A stretch of 64,000 nucleotides of DNA from Alviniconcha marisindica (taxonomy: Eukaryota > Mollusca > Gastropoda > Provannidae): the NCBI GenBank assembly GCA_018857735.1, contig JABMCL010001789.1, forward strand, positions 61,001 through 125,000. Direction: 5' to 3'. The notes under the pieces are model-generated. The model searched no databases and was not told the origin of the DNA. It worked only from the letters and a program-made list of their open reading frames with translations. Both the position numbers and the translations under genes were made by a program. Shown one piece after another: positions 35,749-46,690 of the stretch. Numbering within the stretch: the stretch's first letter is position 1; every line of letters starts with the position of its first letter.

Positions 35749-35816
35749 CAGAGACACTACAACACACACACATACACACAAACACATGCGCGCGCGCGCG
35801 CATTGTAGTGTCTCTG
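35749..35816. repeat. Perfect 14-bp inverted repeat around alternating purine-pyrimidine DNA
   Basis: CAGAGACACTACAA at 35749-35762 and TTGTAGTGTCTCTG at 35803-35816 pair perfectly. The 40-bp loop is (AC)n followed by (GC)n, the classical alternating pattern that favours Z-DNA. Confidence 0.8.
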
Positions 35817-35829
35817 AAGAGAGAAAAAA

Positions 35830-37695
35830 CAAACAACTGAAACCAGAGCGATGAGCAGAGCGCTCCTGCAGTCAAAGGGACTGAAGCGTAAAATTTTCTC
35901 CCTTGTGCGTTGTCTTTTCTGGAGAGTTGAGAACATGTGTTGTTGTTTTTGTGTGTGTTTTTTACTTCAAGTTATGCCCGTCAGCCATGATTTTTATATA
36001 TGCGCGAATATTAGAGAGGGGGAATTCACCAAATACCAAAGCGTGATGAAATGGCAAAATTAACATCTGAAAATGAAAATTATAGGTCGTTCTATTTTAT
36101 CACGTATTGACATGAATAACACACACCATACCACTGACCTAAGCCAAAACACGCATGAGACCAAAGTTAAGCGAACAACTCTAAAGTGTGGTTCCTTCTT
36201 TGGGTTAGTTAACTTTTGTCCAGCTCTGGAACCCATGGTCGCTGGGTTTGTATATATACAACCGGCCAATGTGGTTCGTGTCGCGGCCCCCCCGGCCCTC
36301 GGCCATCCGGCCCACGGGGCCGCTGCTTGTTTTTGCTTGTTTCTGCTCTGGGTAATCTTTATTACTAACAAATGTCAATCATCTTAGGGGTGGGCTAGTT
36401 TAGGCTTTAAGAGAGGAAAAGAAGTGGAGATATGATGACCCAGGGTGCCCGCCTCATACTCATTTCACCTAGCTCCTGAGCTCTGAAACGTGACGGGGCA
36501 GGTAAGCATGCATTTAAGGTGCAGGGCATGGCAGGCCCAGATTCTGGAACTGATTCGTTCTGGTTAAATCAGGGTATGACAATAAGGCATGGACTGCCCG
36601 ACTCAGTGCCCGGGGCAGGTAACTTACTCGGCCGTCGGGCATGTGCCGGAAGATCTCAGTGGTCTGCCCGACCGGGCAAGTTGCTGTCAGTTTTTTTCTT
36701 TCTTCCCATTCAGTGACAGTATCATGTTTTAATTCATGCGATGGATTTCGAATCATTGCGGCAGTTTTCGTTTCGCGGTTCCACAGTCGCAACATCAGTT
36801 TCTTTCTAGCATCAAACCGACTGACTTAAGTGTTGTAGCACCTGATTGGCTTGTCAGTCAATGCAGTTAAGCTTGTCAAATGCAGTTAAGAGCTAGCTCT
36901 CTTCAAGCATGGCTAACACTTTGGCTTTGGTGTGAGCTCTTCAAAAGGAGCATTGGAGGAAGAAGGCGAGAGAAATGAAAACAAAAATAAGTTTGAAAAG
37001 CTAAAAAACAGAGCAGATAATGAAGGCATAACTGTTACAGAGTTAGAATGAAATGAACAGTAACTTCCTGTTGGCCTCAGAAGTCATCACACTGACCTGA
37101 CAGAATGAGGCAGTTATGCTGAGTTACATTCTGTACTGCAATGGTGATTAATTGCGCATACCATTAGTACTGAGACAGGTAGGTACCAGTGTACAAAATA
37201 ATAATTATAAGCTGGAGTACTTTTCTGGATTTGAACTCTTTCAAGCATGGACCTGGCAATTAGTAATGTTGCAAATTTATGTAGCTTTGTGGGGAAGTTG
37301 GTTTGTGTACACGTGTGTGTCTGTGTGCCTACTCTGGTAAATGAAACCAACTTTTTTTTAAATATTTGTAAAAAGAAAATTCTTCTTCAGAGAGGGCACA
37401 CTACTTAGTACTTCTGTCACACTTTCTACTCTTCAAAGTCCATTTGACAAACATATATATATGCATTTTGATGAAAATGATTGATTTTAAGAATTTGGTA
37501 TGGGCAACTAGCCCGGTTTTGCCACTCGGGCAAGTAGAAAATTGATTTACTTGCCCTGCAGAAAAAAAAGTTCTTGTCAAACCCTGCGGTTTACTTCTGG
37601 AACACATTTCAGGGGTATTTGTATCGTCTGCTGTGTCAAATTGCTGTACCCTACACTTTTGAAATTTTGGGGAAATGATCTGCCATTTTGAAGAA
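35830..37695. other. No gene seen; GGGCAAGT-type repeats
   Basis: At 36590-36680 and 37500-37560 there are short GC-rich pieces built on GGGCAAGT and TTGCCC (CCGACCGGGCAAGTTG; CTCGGGCAAGTAG). They may be the two halves of a palindromic repeat. The rest holds only short frames without family features. Confidence 0.4.
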
Positions 37696-37697
37696 CG

Positions 37698-38158
37698 TAA
37701 CATCCATGAGGTGGTCGAAAATTTCTGCGACATTTTAAATGCCATTTTGGGTCACGAGTATCAAGAGTCATCCAGAGTCGTATCAAGCGAATAAAGCCAA
37801 AATTTGCAACAAAATGTGATGAGTTTGTGTATTTCAGTAGCCTATCACACAGTATCAGTATCAGTATGCGCCATTGACATTAAATTTTGATCAAGATCTA
37901 GTTTCCGAGTAACAATGTGCACCCTTGATCAGTGCTATGTCGGCAAAACAAGCGAATACTGCCGACGCACCTTGTCCTTGTACAGACTGTAAATGTAATC
38001 AAAGATTCAAACTCACATTTGTTGCAAATGTTGCCTTCATTCGCTAGATTGTAGATATTAATATTAACCAGTTTGCCGGATTAATTGTAATGATATTTGT
38101 GACCGAAAGTGCAGTTTAAAATGTCCCAGGAATTTCCAACCACCTCCTTGGATATTAG
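37698..38158. mobile_element. Fold-back element family C, copy 1 (diverged)
   Basis: The left arm has AACATCCATGAGGTGGTCG, ATGCCATTTTGGGTCAC and GCCAAAATTTGCAACAAA. The right arm is its inverted counterpart: TTTGTTGCAAATGTTGC, TTTGTGACCGAAAGTGC and CCACCTCCTTGGATATT. The best-preserved copy is 48426-48990. Confidence 0.65.
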
Positions 38159-38639
38159 GGTGCCTTGAGTGAACTTTGTCCAAACACGTACTTTTGATTC
38201 ACATGTACGCTTCGAGACACGGTTCTAATTCTGTCAGTGTCACATTGGCTCAACCAACACAAGCTCATTGTGGTTTGTAGACACCTTCGACCAATCACAG
38301 ACTAGTATACAACATAACTACCCATGTTAATCTTATGAATATGAAAGAAAACATTCATTTTCTGATGTATGTGATTTGGGGGAATTTTGACCACGTTGGG
38401 GGAACTTCGTCCACACTCAACGAAAGGAAAAGGATAAGAAAGACATCCAAACCAGTAGGAAGTTAAGTGTTTTTAGAAAGACTGAATGTGAACTTTTTCA
38501 GCGTAAATGTGGAACACCTGGACTGGAGTAAACTCAGCAGTGTGAAACTGTAAACCCGACCAACACATGCTTTACTTCCGAAAGCTTAACTCTGGTCCTA
38601 CAAATTTGACATTGAAAGTTCTTTCATTTCATAGTTTAT

Positions 38640-38895
38640 CGCTAATATCCAAGGAGCCGGTCAGATATTCCTGGGATATTTTTAAATGCCATTTTGGGCC
38701 ACTACTATCTTCAAAATCACTCAAACAGGGTCATATAAGATCTAGCCAATGAAGCCAACATTTGTAACAAAAGTGACGGATTCAGTCTGTAAATGGGTGA
38801 GTCCTCAGTACACAATCAGTTGTTTTGCCGACATCAGCACTTAGCAAGCATGCACGGTTACTCAGAAATTAGATCTAAATCAAATGTCTGAAAGG
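38640..38895. mobile_element. Fold-back element family C, copy 2 (truncated)
   Basis: The left arm begins GCTAATATCCAAGGAGCCGG and contains ATGCCATTTTGGGCCAC and AACATTTGTAACAAAAGTGA. The centre has GTTTTGCCGACATCAGCAC. No right arm was found. Confidence 0.55.
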
Positions 38896-39060
38896 AATAT
38901 ATATATATGCTGATGGATACAGCTCCTTGAAACATGAGGGGCTCAAGCATCTACTTCTCATGTCAGAGAAGATGTTTTCAGGAGATAATAATATTAATAG
39001 TATACTGAGGCAAATGTCTGAAGAGTTAAGTGAACATGTGTTTTGCAGTTGTCCTTTTTT

Positions 39061-39077
39061 TTTTTTTTATGTTGCAG
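39061..39077 (+). promoter_or_regulatory. Splice acceptor before the 993-residue gene
   Basis: A long T run ending TTATGTTGCAG (AG at 39076-39077) is a strong 3' splice site. It implies an upstream non-coding exon that I could not find. The exon would start at 39078, with about 263 bp of 5' UTR before the ATG and a stop in the same frame at 39224-39226. Confidence 0.6.
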
Positions 39078-39340
39078 ACTGAGAACATTCCAACAGACAG
39101 AAAGGTGGGCTTGGAGTGTTGGAGCGGACCTGACAGATGTGGTAGAAGTTGGAGCTGATGAACACTGACCAGCAAGGATAGCACTCTAACCTTCATCAGT
39201 TCATGGCACAGCAAGTGGGACGTTGATGTCATTTTCACCTCTTCTTTTTATGCTTGGTCTGTTTTTTGCTGGAGGTGTTTGACCCATTTCGTCTTCTGTC
39301 AATCAGATTCCGCAAGGGTGGACTACAGGTTGAATGTGAA

Positions 39341-42322
39341 ATGGCGGGACAGCGAGGTCCAGCACACGCTAAGGAACAGACTTTTATTACATATGCAGCT
39401 AAATTGTTGAAAACCTTGAAGGTGGAAGGGTTTGAAGAACTAATTGCAGATGTGCGCAAGCTTTTTTGTCATTTGTCGTTCAGAAGGACAGACACAGACT
39501 GTCAGGCTGATGTAGGTGTGATTGAAATTGCTAAGAATTATGGTCAAACTGTACAGGATACTGGACATGGCATGCAAGTAGTCAACAGCACCAACACTGG
39601 ACACAGTGTGACTTGTGTGAACTACACCAAGGCTGGACATGACAAGCCTGTGGTGGAGAGTACCAATGCTGCACATGACATGTCTGATGTGAAGTGCACC
39701 AGTGATGTACATGACATGTCTGATGTGAACTCCACCAAGACAGAACATGACATGCCTGTAATGGAGAGTGCTAGTGCTGTACATGACATCTTGGAAGTGA
39801 ACTGCACCACAAATGGACATGGCATGCCAATGGCGGAGAATACCAGTACTGTACATTGTCATGATTTCTCTGTGAAGTGCACCAAGACTGAACACAACAT
39901 GCCTGTGATGGAGAGTATGAATACTGTATATGACATGTCTGATGTGAAGTGCACCAAGACTGGACATGACATATTTGCAATGGACAGCCCCAACACTGGA
40001 TATGACATATCTGTAGTGGACAGCCTCAAGACTGAACAGAACACGTATGTAATGGACAGCCCTGACACTGGAGAGGACATATCTGTAGTGGACAGCCCCA
40101 AGACTGAACAGGACACACATGTAGTGGACAGCCCCGACACTGGAGAGGACATATCTGTAGTGGACAGCCCCAAGACTGAACAGGACACACATGTAGTGGA
40201 CAGCCCCTACACTGGACAGTACACACATGTAGTGGACAGCCTCAAGACTGAACAGAACACGTATGTAATGGACAGCCCTGACACTGGAGAGGACATATCT
40301 GTAGTGGACAGCCCCAAGACTGAACAGGACACACATGTAGTGGACAGCCCCGACACTGGAGAGGACATATCTGTAGTGGACAGCCCCAAGACTGAACAGG
40401 ACACACATGTAGTGGACAGCCCCAAGACTGGACAGTACACACATGTAGTGGACAGCCCCAACACTGGATATGACATATCTGTAGTGGACAGCCCCAAGAC
40501 TGAACAGGACACACATGTAGTGGACATCCCCAACACTGGACAGTACACACATGTAGTGGACAGCCCCTACACTGGATATGACATATCTGTAGTGGACAGC
40601 CCCAAGACTGGAGATGACATGCTTCTTGTGGACAGCTCTGAGGCTGGACATAACATGTCTGTACTGGACAACACCAAGACTGGACATAACATATCTGTAG
40701 TGGACAGCATCAAGACTGAACAGGACACACATGTAGTGGACAGCCCCAACACTGGACAGGACATATCTGTAGTGGACAGCATCAAGACTGAACAGGACAC
40801 ACATGTAGTGGACAGCCCCAACACTGGACAGGACATATCTGTTGTGGACAGCCCCAAGACTGGACAGGACACACATGTAGTGGACAGCCCCAACACTGGA
40901 CAGTACACACATGTAGTGGACAGCCCCTACACTGGATATGACATATCTGTAGTGGACAGCCCCAAGACTGGAGATGACATGCTTCTTGTGGACAGCATCA
41001 AGACTAGGCATGACATGTCTGTAGTGGACAGCATCAAGACTAGGCATGACATGTCTGTAGTGGACAGCATCAAGACTAGACACAACATGTCTGTAATGGA
41101 CAGCTCTGAGGCTGGATGCTACACGCCTGTAGTGGACAAAACCAAGACTGGACATGACAGGTGTGCTGTGGACAGCACTGAGACTGGAAAAGATCAAATC
41201 CACATGAAAGCCTGTGGGACTGACATGCATGACACAAATTCAAAAAAGGGGTCAGATTATCAAGGTGTCTTTTCAAAGGGAAGAAATAACTTCTTTCAGA
41301 GTTTGAAGGCATTCGGAAAGTGGATGTTTTTCTTTGTCGTGTTTTGGCGTTTGAGTTGTTCCTGGGGCACTACTCTGTGGAAGCCAGAACAGAAACTTCC
41401 TGATGACTGCTTCAGCTTACTTGGGACGCATGGCAATCACTGTCCAATGTACGACACAGAGCTTGATTTTCAATCTGTGTATAGGGAGTTCAATGGCACA
41501 TGCTGTGTCAATTATCCGGGTAAGGACTTTCACTGTCAGACAACTAATGACGCAACTGGGAATATGTTTAGCATGTTAGGGTGTATGCCTTCTGTTGATT
41601 TGGGCAAGAACCTTTCAGGGAGAATATCTTATGACACTCCTAGCAGCCCAGTCTTCCTTACAGAATTGCTGAGTGGATGGAGACCCTCCAGCATAATGTC
41701 TTGGCAAGAGACTCGCCCACATGGTGCGTCCAAAAGGAGCCAATGTGATTACCCTGGTGAGGAACGTCTTTGTGTTGGAGATCATGGGGAAGATGACAGA
41801 TGCACTTGCCTTCCAGGGTTTGAACCCACTCCAGAGAAGTATGATCAGGGTTTCACACACAGTGATCCAGCTCTCTGTAAAGTGATGACATGCGAGTCAG
41901 GTTCTCATGGGGTGCGCAGTTTTACTCCGCACGGAAATGTCAGTTGCAAAGAGCTCATTAATAATGGGTTTCATGTAAATTTCACATGTGAAAAACTTCC
42001 TCACCCACCAACCACAGTCAGAGATGGCCCTTTGAGAACAACGACCCTGACACCAGATTCTAACATGACCACCCCATTCACAGAGACACCCAAGCTTGAC
42101 AATGATCCTGACATTGACAAACATGCAGGTACAGAGACAGAAACTGTCATCGGGATTGTATGTGGAGTATTTGTAGTGCCGCTGCTAATTGCAGCACTGT
42201 TACTGTTAGTGTATTGCGTTCGAAAGATGCGCAGCAAAGGTAACCCTGCAGAGATCCAGGCAAGCCCTGCTGTTTATCAAACAGGTCCAGCCTCTGAATC
42301 TGAGACAGTTTCTTTAGTATGA
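39341..42322 (+). CDS. 993-residue repeat-bearing membrane protein, family unknown
   Basis: I do not recognise this gene. The first in-frame ATG (GAAATGG, good initiation context) follows an in-frame stop at 39224. Residues 1-72 are unique. About 73-617 are roughly 45 copies of a 12-residue repeat near QDTHVVDSPKTG. A hydrophobic segment follows at 661-672 (WMFFFVVFWRLS). Residues about 673-930 are cysteine-rich (CC at 721-722; an EGF- or TNFR-like CTCLPGFEP at 821-829) with five N-glycosylation sequons. A transmembrane helix at about 935-959 precedes a basic RKMRSKG and a tail ending SLV, which fits a class I PDZ ligand. The C-terminal half resembles a type I receptor. All coding sequence is in one exon. 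Polyadenylation signals follow at 42572, 42607 and 42731. Cysteine spacing only weakly suggests a TNF-receptor-like fold. Confidence 0.75.
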   Translation: MAGQRGPAHAKEQTFITYAAKLLKTLKVEGFEELIADVRKLFCHLSFRRTDTDCQADVGVIEIAKNYGQTVQDTGHGMQVVNSTNTGHSVTCVNYTKAGHDKPVVESTNAAHDMSDVKCTSDVHDMSDVNSTKTEHDMPVMESASAVHDILEVNCTTNGHGMPMAENTSTVHCHDFSVKCTKTEHNMPVMESMNTVYDMSDVKCTKTGHDIFAMDSPNTGYDISVVDSLKTEQNTYVMDSPDTGEDISVVDSPKTEQDTHVVDSPDTGEDISVVDSPKTEQDTHVVDSPYTGQYTHVVDSLKTEQNTYVMDSPDTGEDISVVDSPKTEQDTHVVDSPDTGEDISVVDSPKTEQDTHVVDSPKTGQYTHVVDSPNTGYDISVVDSPKTEQDTHVVDIPNTGQYTHVVDSPYTGYDISVVDSPKTGDDMLLVDSSEAGHNMSVLDNTKTGHNISVVDSIKTEQDTHVVDSPNTGQDISVVDSIKTEQDTHVVDSPNTGQDISVVDSPKTGQDTHVVDSPNTGQYTHVVDSPYTGYDISVVDSPKTGDDMLLVDSIKTRHDMSVVDSIKTRHDMSVVDSIKTRHNMSVMDSSEAGCYTPVVDKTKTGHDRCAVDSTETGKDQIHMKACGTDMHDTNSKKGSDYQGVFSKGRNNFFQSLKAFGKWMFFFVVFWRLSCSWGTTLWKPEQKLPDDCFSLLGTHGNHCPMYDTELDFQSVYREFNGTCCVNYPGKDFHCQTTNDATGNMFSMLGCMPSVDLGKNLSGRISYDTPSSPVFLTELLSGWRPSSIMSWQETRPHGASKRSQCDYPGEERLCVGDHGEDDRCTCLPGFEPTPEKYDQGFTHSDPALCKVMTCESGSHGVRSFTPHGNVSCKELINNGFHVNFTCEKLPHPPTTVRDGPLRTTTLTPDSNMTTPFTETPKLDNDPDIDKHAGTETETVIGIVCGVFVVPLLIAALLLLVYCVRKMRSKGNPAEIQASPAVYQTGPASESETVSLV
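39557..41192 (+). repeat. 36-bp coding minisatellite, about 45 units
   Basis: In-frame 36-bp units encode the 12-residue repeat. Early units are diverged (HDMSDVKCTKTG types). Units from about 39960 to 40980 are nearly identical and form higher-order pairs alternating TEQDTHVVDSP and TGEDISVVDSP. Frame is kept throughout, which suggests selection on the protein. The antisense frame is also open over the array, as expected from the period. Confidence 0.9.
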
Positions 42323-42760
42323 TTTACCTCTTTTGAGCCTTGATGCTGCATGGGGAACCCCTGGCCTTGTGCATGTATGGGACTTGTAATTCTAAATCCT
42401 TTAGATGAGATTCATTGTAAACTGAGGTCCCCCTTTGGAGACCTGACTGCTGGATCGTGTTGGAGGGAATAGAAATGGCAGACTTTGCTGAGATGAAGGG
42501 GTGAATCTAAGCTGTTGAGGAGACATGGGTTGGATCACAGATCCATCTTAGACTTAGTCATTAGAACCTTAAATAAAAATGTGGCATAAGATCCTGTCTT
42601 GGGGAAAATAAAGGTGGGGCAGGAGGAGGAGGATTTGTGAAAGGGCAATGGCCTCTGAAGATAGGTCCTTTTGGACTTGCACGAATGCAGGTCTAAATGA
42701 TCATACCATGAATTTTACTTGTGTTTAAAAAATAAAAATAAATGTTTGGGAAAACTGGGA
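42323..42760 (+). other. 3' UTR with polyadenylation signals
   Basis: AATAAA occurs at 42572, 42607 and 42731 after the TGA at 42320-42322. The last is embedded in AATAAAAATAAATG. Any of these could end the transcript. Confidence 0.6.
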
Positions 42761-43400
42761 CTGAGTTTTGAATTCAAATTCAATGCTACTTGTTTGTTAG
42801 AGCTTGGATATTGTTATTTGGTAGACCTTATTTCATTTTCCTGAACACATCCAAGAGGACTGCAGTTACTAGTTACACCTGTTGTAAATGAATGACTAGG
42901 ACAGTGCATCCACAGACTGGGGGGGGGGGGGGGGGGGTTGCTAGCAAGAAATTTGTGTATATTAATGTTTGTGTGTGTTTTTGATGTAATTCTTGTTGAG
43001 TTTTTTTGCTTGTTCACGAAGCACGATTTGTGTCCTGGGTTTAGTGCATATGGAGCTTCCTCATTTTGAGGAATGCGCAACTCATTCGGTGTAACGTGCC
43101 CATGTTTTCTTCTTTTTGGTTGGTTGTTCGTGTTGTATACACATTAGGTTCAGCTGAGAAAGGGCAGTGTCAAACCCCATTATTAGTATACTGAAAAAAT
43201 TCAAAACCAATATCATCAAGACAGTTTTGTTTTAGGTGCCTTTATAATGCAGACTTGCTTTGTTGGGTGCTTTTTGCTGTTTGTTTGCTTGGGTTGTTGT
43301 TGTAGGGGGTTTATTGGAGGGGTCAGTTTTTAAATTGTGTTTTATTTTGGACTTACGCTTGTGCACACATGCACGCAGAGAATACAAACATGAACATGTG
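42761..43400. other. No gene seen
   Basis: Contains a poly-G run at 42920-42938 and T/G-rich DNA. Confidence 0.5.
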
Positions 43401-43429
43401 GGGGGGGGCACCTCTTATGTAAGGTCACG

Positions 43430-44985
43430 TGGCTGATTTATGAGTCATTCAGGAAGATGTCTTATTCAGGAGCAGTGAGCACATCAAACCACTGCAGTGC
43501 CTGTGTCATTTCAGACAGTCAGCAGATGGCTGGTTTATGAGGTGTTTGGGAAGATGGCTTATTTGTGAAGCAGCAAGTACATCAAACCGTCAGTGCCTAT
43601 GTCATTTAAGGTCAGACGGCTTATTTGTGCAAGTGCATCAAACCACCCTAGTGCTTGTGTCATCAATGAGGTGGCTTATTTAGAGGCAGCAAGTGCACAA
43701 AACCACCACAGTGCTTGTGTCATCAATGAGGTGGCTTATTTAGAGGCAGCAAGTGCACAAAACCACCACAGTGCCTTGTGTCATCAATGAGGTGGCTTAT
43801 TTAGAAGGCAGCAAGTGCACAAAACACCTCAGTGCCTGTGTCATCAAGGAGGTGGCTTATTTAAAGCAGCAAGTGCACAAAACCACCACAGTGCTTGTGT
43901 CATCAATGAGGTGGCTTATTTAACAGGCAGCAAGTGCACAAAACCACCTCAGTGCCTGTGTCATCAGTGAGGTGGCTTATTTAACAGCAGCAAGTGCACA
44001 AAACCACCACAGTGCTTGTGTCATCAATGAGGTGGCTTATTTAACAGCAGCAAGTGCACAAAACCACCACAGTGCTTGTGTCATCAATGAGGTGGCTTAT
44101 TTAAAGCAGCAAGTGCACAAAACCACCACAGTGCCTGTGTCATCAATGAGGTGGCTTATTTAGAGGCAGCAAGTGCACAAAACCACCTCAGTGCCTGTGT
44201 CATCAATGAGGTGGCTTATTTAACAGCAGCAAGTGCACAAAACCACCTCAGTGCCTGTGTCATCAGTGAGGTGGCTTATTTAACAGGCAGCAAGTGCACA
44301 AAACCACCTCAGTGCCTGTGTCATCAATGAGGTGGCTTATTTAACGGGCAGCAAGTGCACAAAACCACCTCAGTGCCTGTGTCATCAATGAGGTGGCTTA
44401 TTTAACAGCAGCAAGTGCACAAAACCACCTCAGTGCCTGTGTCATCAGTGAGGTGGCTTATTTAACAGCAGCAAGTGCACAAAACCACCTCAGTGCCTGT
44501 GTCATCAGTGAGGTGGCTTATTTAACAGCAGCAAGTGCACAAAACCACCTCAGTGCCTGTGTCATCAGTGAGGTGGCTTATTTAAAGCAGCAAGTGCACA
44601 AAACCACCTCAGTGCCTGTGTCATCAATGAGGTGGCTTATTTAAAGCAGCAAGTGCACAAAACCACCTCAGTGCCTGTGTCATCAACGAGGTAGCTTATT
44701 TAGAAGCAGCAAGTGTATCAAACCACCCTAGTGCCTGTGTCGTCAAAAAAGGTGGCTTATTTAAAAGCAACAAGTGCACAAAACCACCTCAGTGCCTGTG
44801 TCATCAACGAGGTAGCTTATTTAGAAGCAGCAAGTGTATCAAACCACCCTAGTGCCTGTGTCGTCAAAAAAGGTGGCTTATTTAAAAGCAACAAGTGCAC
44901 AAAACCACCTCAGTGCCTGTGTCACCAAGGAGGTGGCTTATTTAGAAGCAGCAAGTACATCAAACCACCTGAGTGGCGGTGCTAA
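43430..44985. repeat. 60-bp minisatellite, about 24 units
   Basis: The unit contains GGCTTATTTA, GCAGCAAGTGCACAAAACCA and CAGTGCCTGTGTCATCAATG. Spacing is 59-61 bp. Units at the left edge (43430-43640) are older and diverged. An isolated pair of the diverged type lies at 45895-46020. Confidence 0.9.

Positions 44986-44987
<2 letters not shown>

Positions 44988-45051
<64 letters not shown>
44988..45051. repeat. TA microsatellite
   Basis: About 30 TA units directly after the 60-bp array. Confidence 0.95.
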
Positions 45052-45053
<2 letters not shown>

Positions 45054-45649
45054 TAAAACCACCATCTATCATGCAACAGGTCTGTAATGATGAAAGACCA
45101 ATGATAAAAGACCCTAGATTCATCAAATGATCATAAGAATATGAAAGCATTTGCATTTGACTGAATACCCAACAGGTATGTTGAGATGGCAGTTTGCAAG
45201 ACTGAAGGTGTAAATACTATAATTGTGTTGGCTGTGGTGCAGTGAGCACCCCATATTGAACAGAGAAATTGTTTGTGAAAGTCCAGATTCTTGTAAAATC
45301 AAGAATCTCTCTCTCTCTTTCTGTGTATATATATATATATAGATATCCAAGTGCTGCTTATTGTTATTGAAGTGATCAACTTATTGTGATTCATTTTTAA
45401 ACAAATCATATGATTAGATGTGTTTTGCTTTGCGACACCAAGCTTTTGAGGATGAAAGGTGATATATCACTTGGCCAGTGTATAGTCGTTTCTTGTCTAA
45501 GGCTACACAGGATTAATGTTTTTTACCTTCCAATTGTTTTGCATGTTTAACCATTAAGTGTATTAAATGTTGTCTTCAACTGGTGTTTAAATTAATTTAC
45601 TTGAGAAAAGAATGAAATGGACGTTTGCTGGTGTGGTTTTTAATTGTTC

Positions 45650-46690
45650 TTCTGTTGGTGATGCTGGACGTGTTGATGAGAAGTTTTCTCTGGACTCCAT
45701 GCCTCAAAGGGCTGTCGTTTGGTTCCTGTTTCCTGTCTGCTGACTTGCTTTTTTACCTTATGCAGTGTTTTTTTTTGTTTTGAAAGCAAAAATTATCGGT
45801 TCTGTTGATAAACAAAATTAAGCAAACATTATCAGTTTGGGGTTTTGCTCAAACAAGTCCAGTTTCTTTACCTTACATGGGCTAATGGGTATATTAAACA
45901 GACAGAGTGCCTGTGTCATTTAGGGCTGATTTATGAGTCATTCAAAAAGGTGTCTTATTTAGGAGCAGTGAGTACATCAAACCACCTCAGTGCCTGCGTC
46001 ATTTAGGACTTGCAGTTGGCTTATTTGTTATCGTTAGTGTGATTCATTTTTAAACGAATCATATGATTAGATGTGTTTTGATTTGTGACAGTGGACATTT
46101 GAGGGTGAAAGGTGATATCACTTAGAATATAAAATTGATGTTTTTTTACTGTAAAATTAAATTTAAAAAAAATTAACTGTTGATATGACATATGAGATTG
46201 TTTACTGTATACTACTGATATAATATTTTCTTTTTGTGACTTGTATCCATGTTGAAAGTGTGAAGTTACAATTTACTGATGGTTGATGGTATGTGCGGCC
46301 TGCTGACATACCCATATGGCACTGGTATTTGCATCATGCATTTTTTGTTATTATATAAAATAAAAATCTTTTTTTCTCTCCTTTCTTTATTAAGATATGA
46401 TATTGATAAAACAGAATGGTTGGTGATACCAGCATGCCCAAAACTTGTAGGCTTTTAATTTTTTTTTTTTAACTAAGGTAATATTGAAGGGATCAACCAA
46501 CTCTTTGAAAACTTGAGTTTAAATAATAATTGTCCATTTTTGTTTTATGTTTGTGTGTGGATTGATGGTGGAGATTTGACTTGAGAAAGGGTCTACATAC
46601 ATGGGAAGAGCTTTGAAAAATGCTCAGAGTTTGGTTGTCCCGATGTGACCCTGTGCAGTTAACAGGACTTCAAAATCCAGTTAATAACTA
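45650..46690 (+). repeat. Dispersed repeat family E, copy 2, with inserts
   Basis: Matches 3130-3640: AAAGGGCTGTCGTTTGG near 45710; GATACCAGCATGCCC, AACTCTTTGAAAA, GTTTTATGTTTGTG and GTGACCCTGTGCAG through ACAGGACTTCAAAATCCA at 46420-46680. It is interrupted by about 500 bp, including 60-bp-array sequence at 45895-46020. Confidence 0.6.

Noticed and set aside
39440..41230. 596-codon minus-strand open frame
   Set aside because: It is antisense to the 36-bp coding array and stays open only because the period is divisible by three. The plus strand has a start context, domains and polyadenylation signals.
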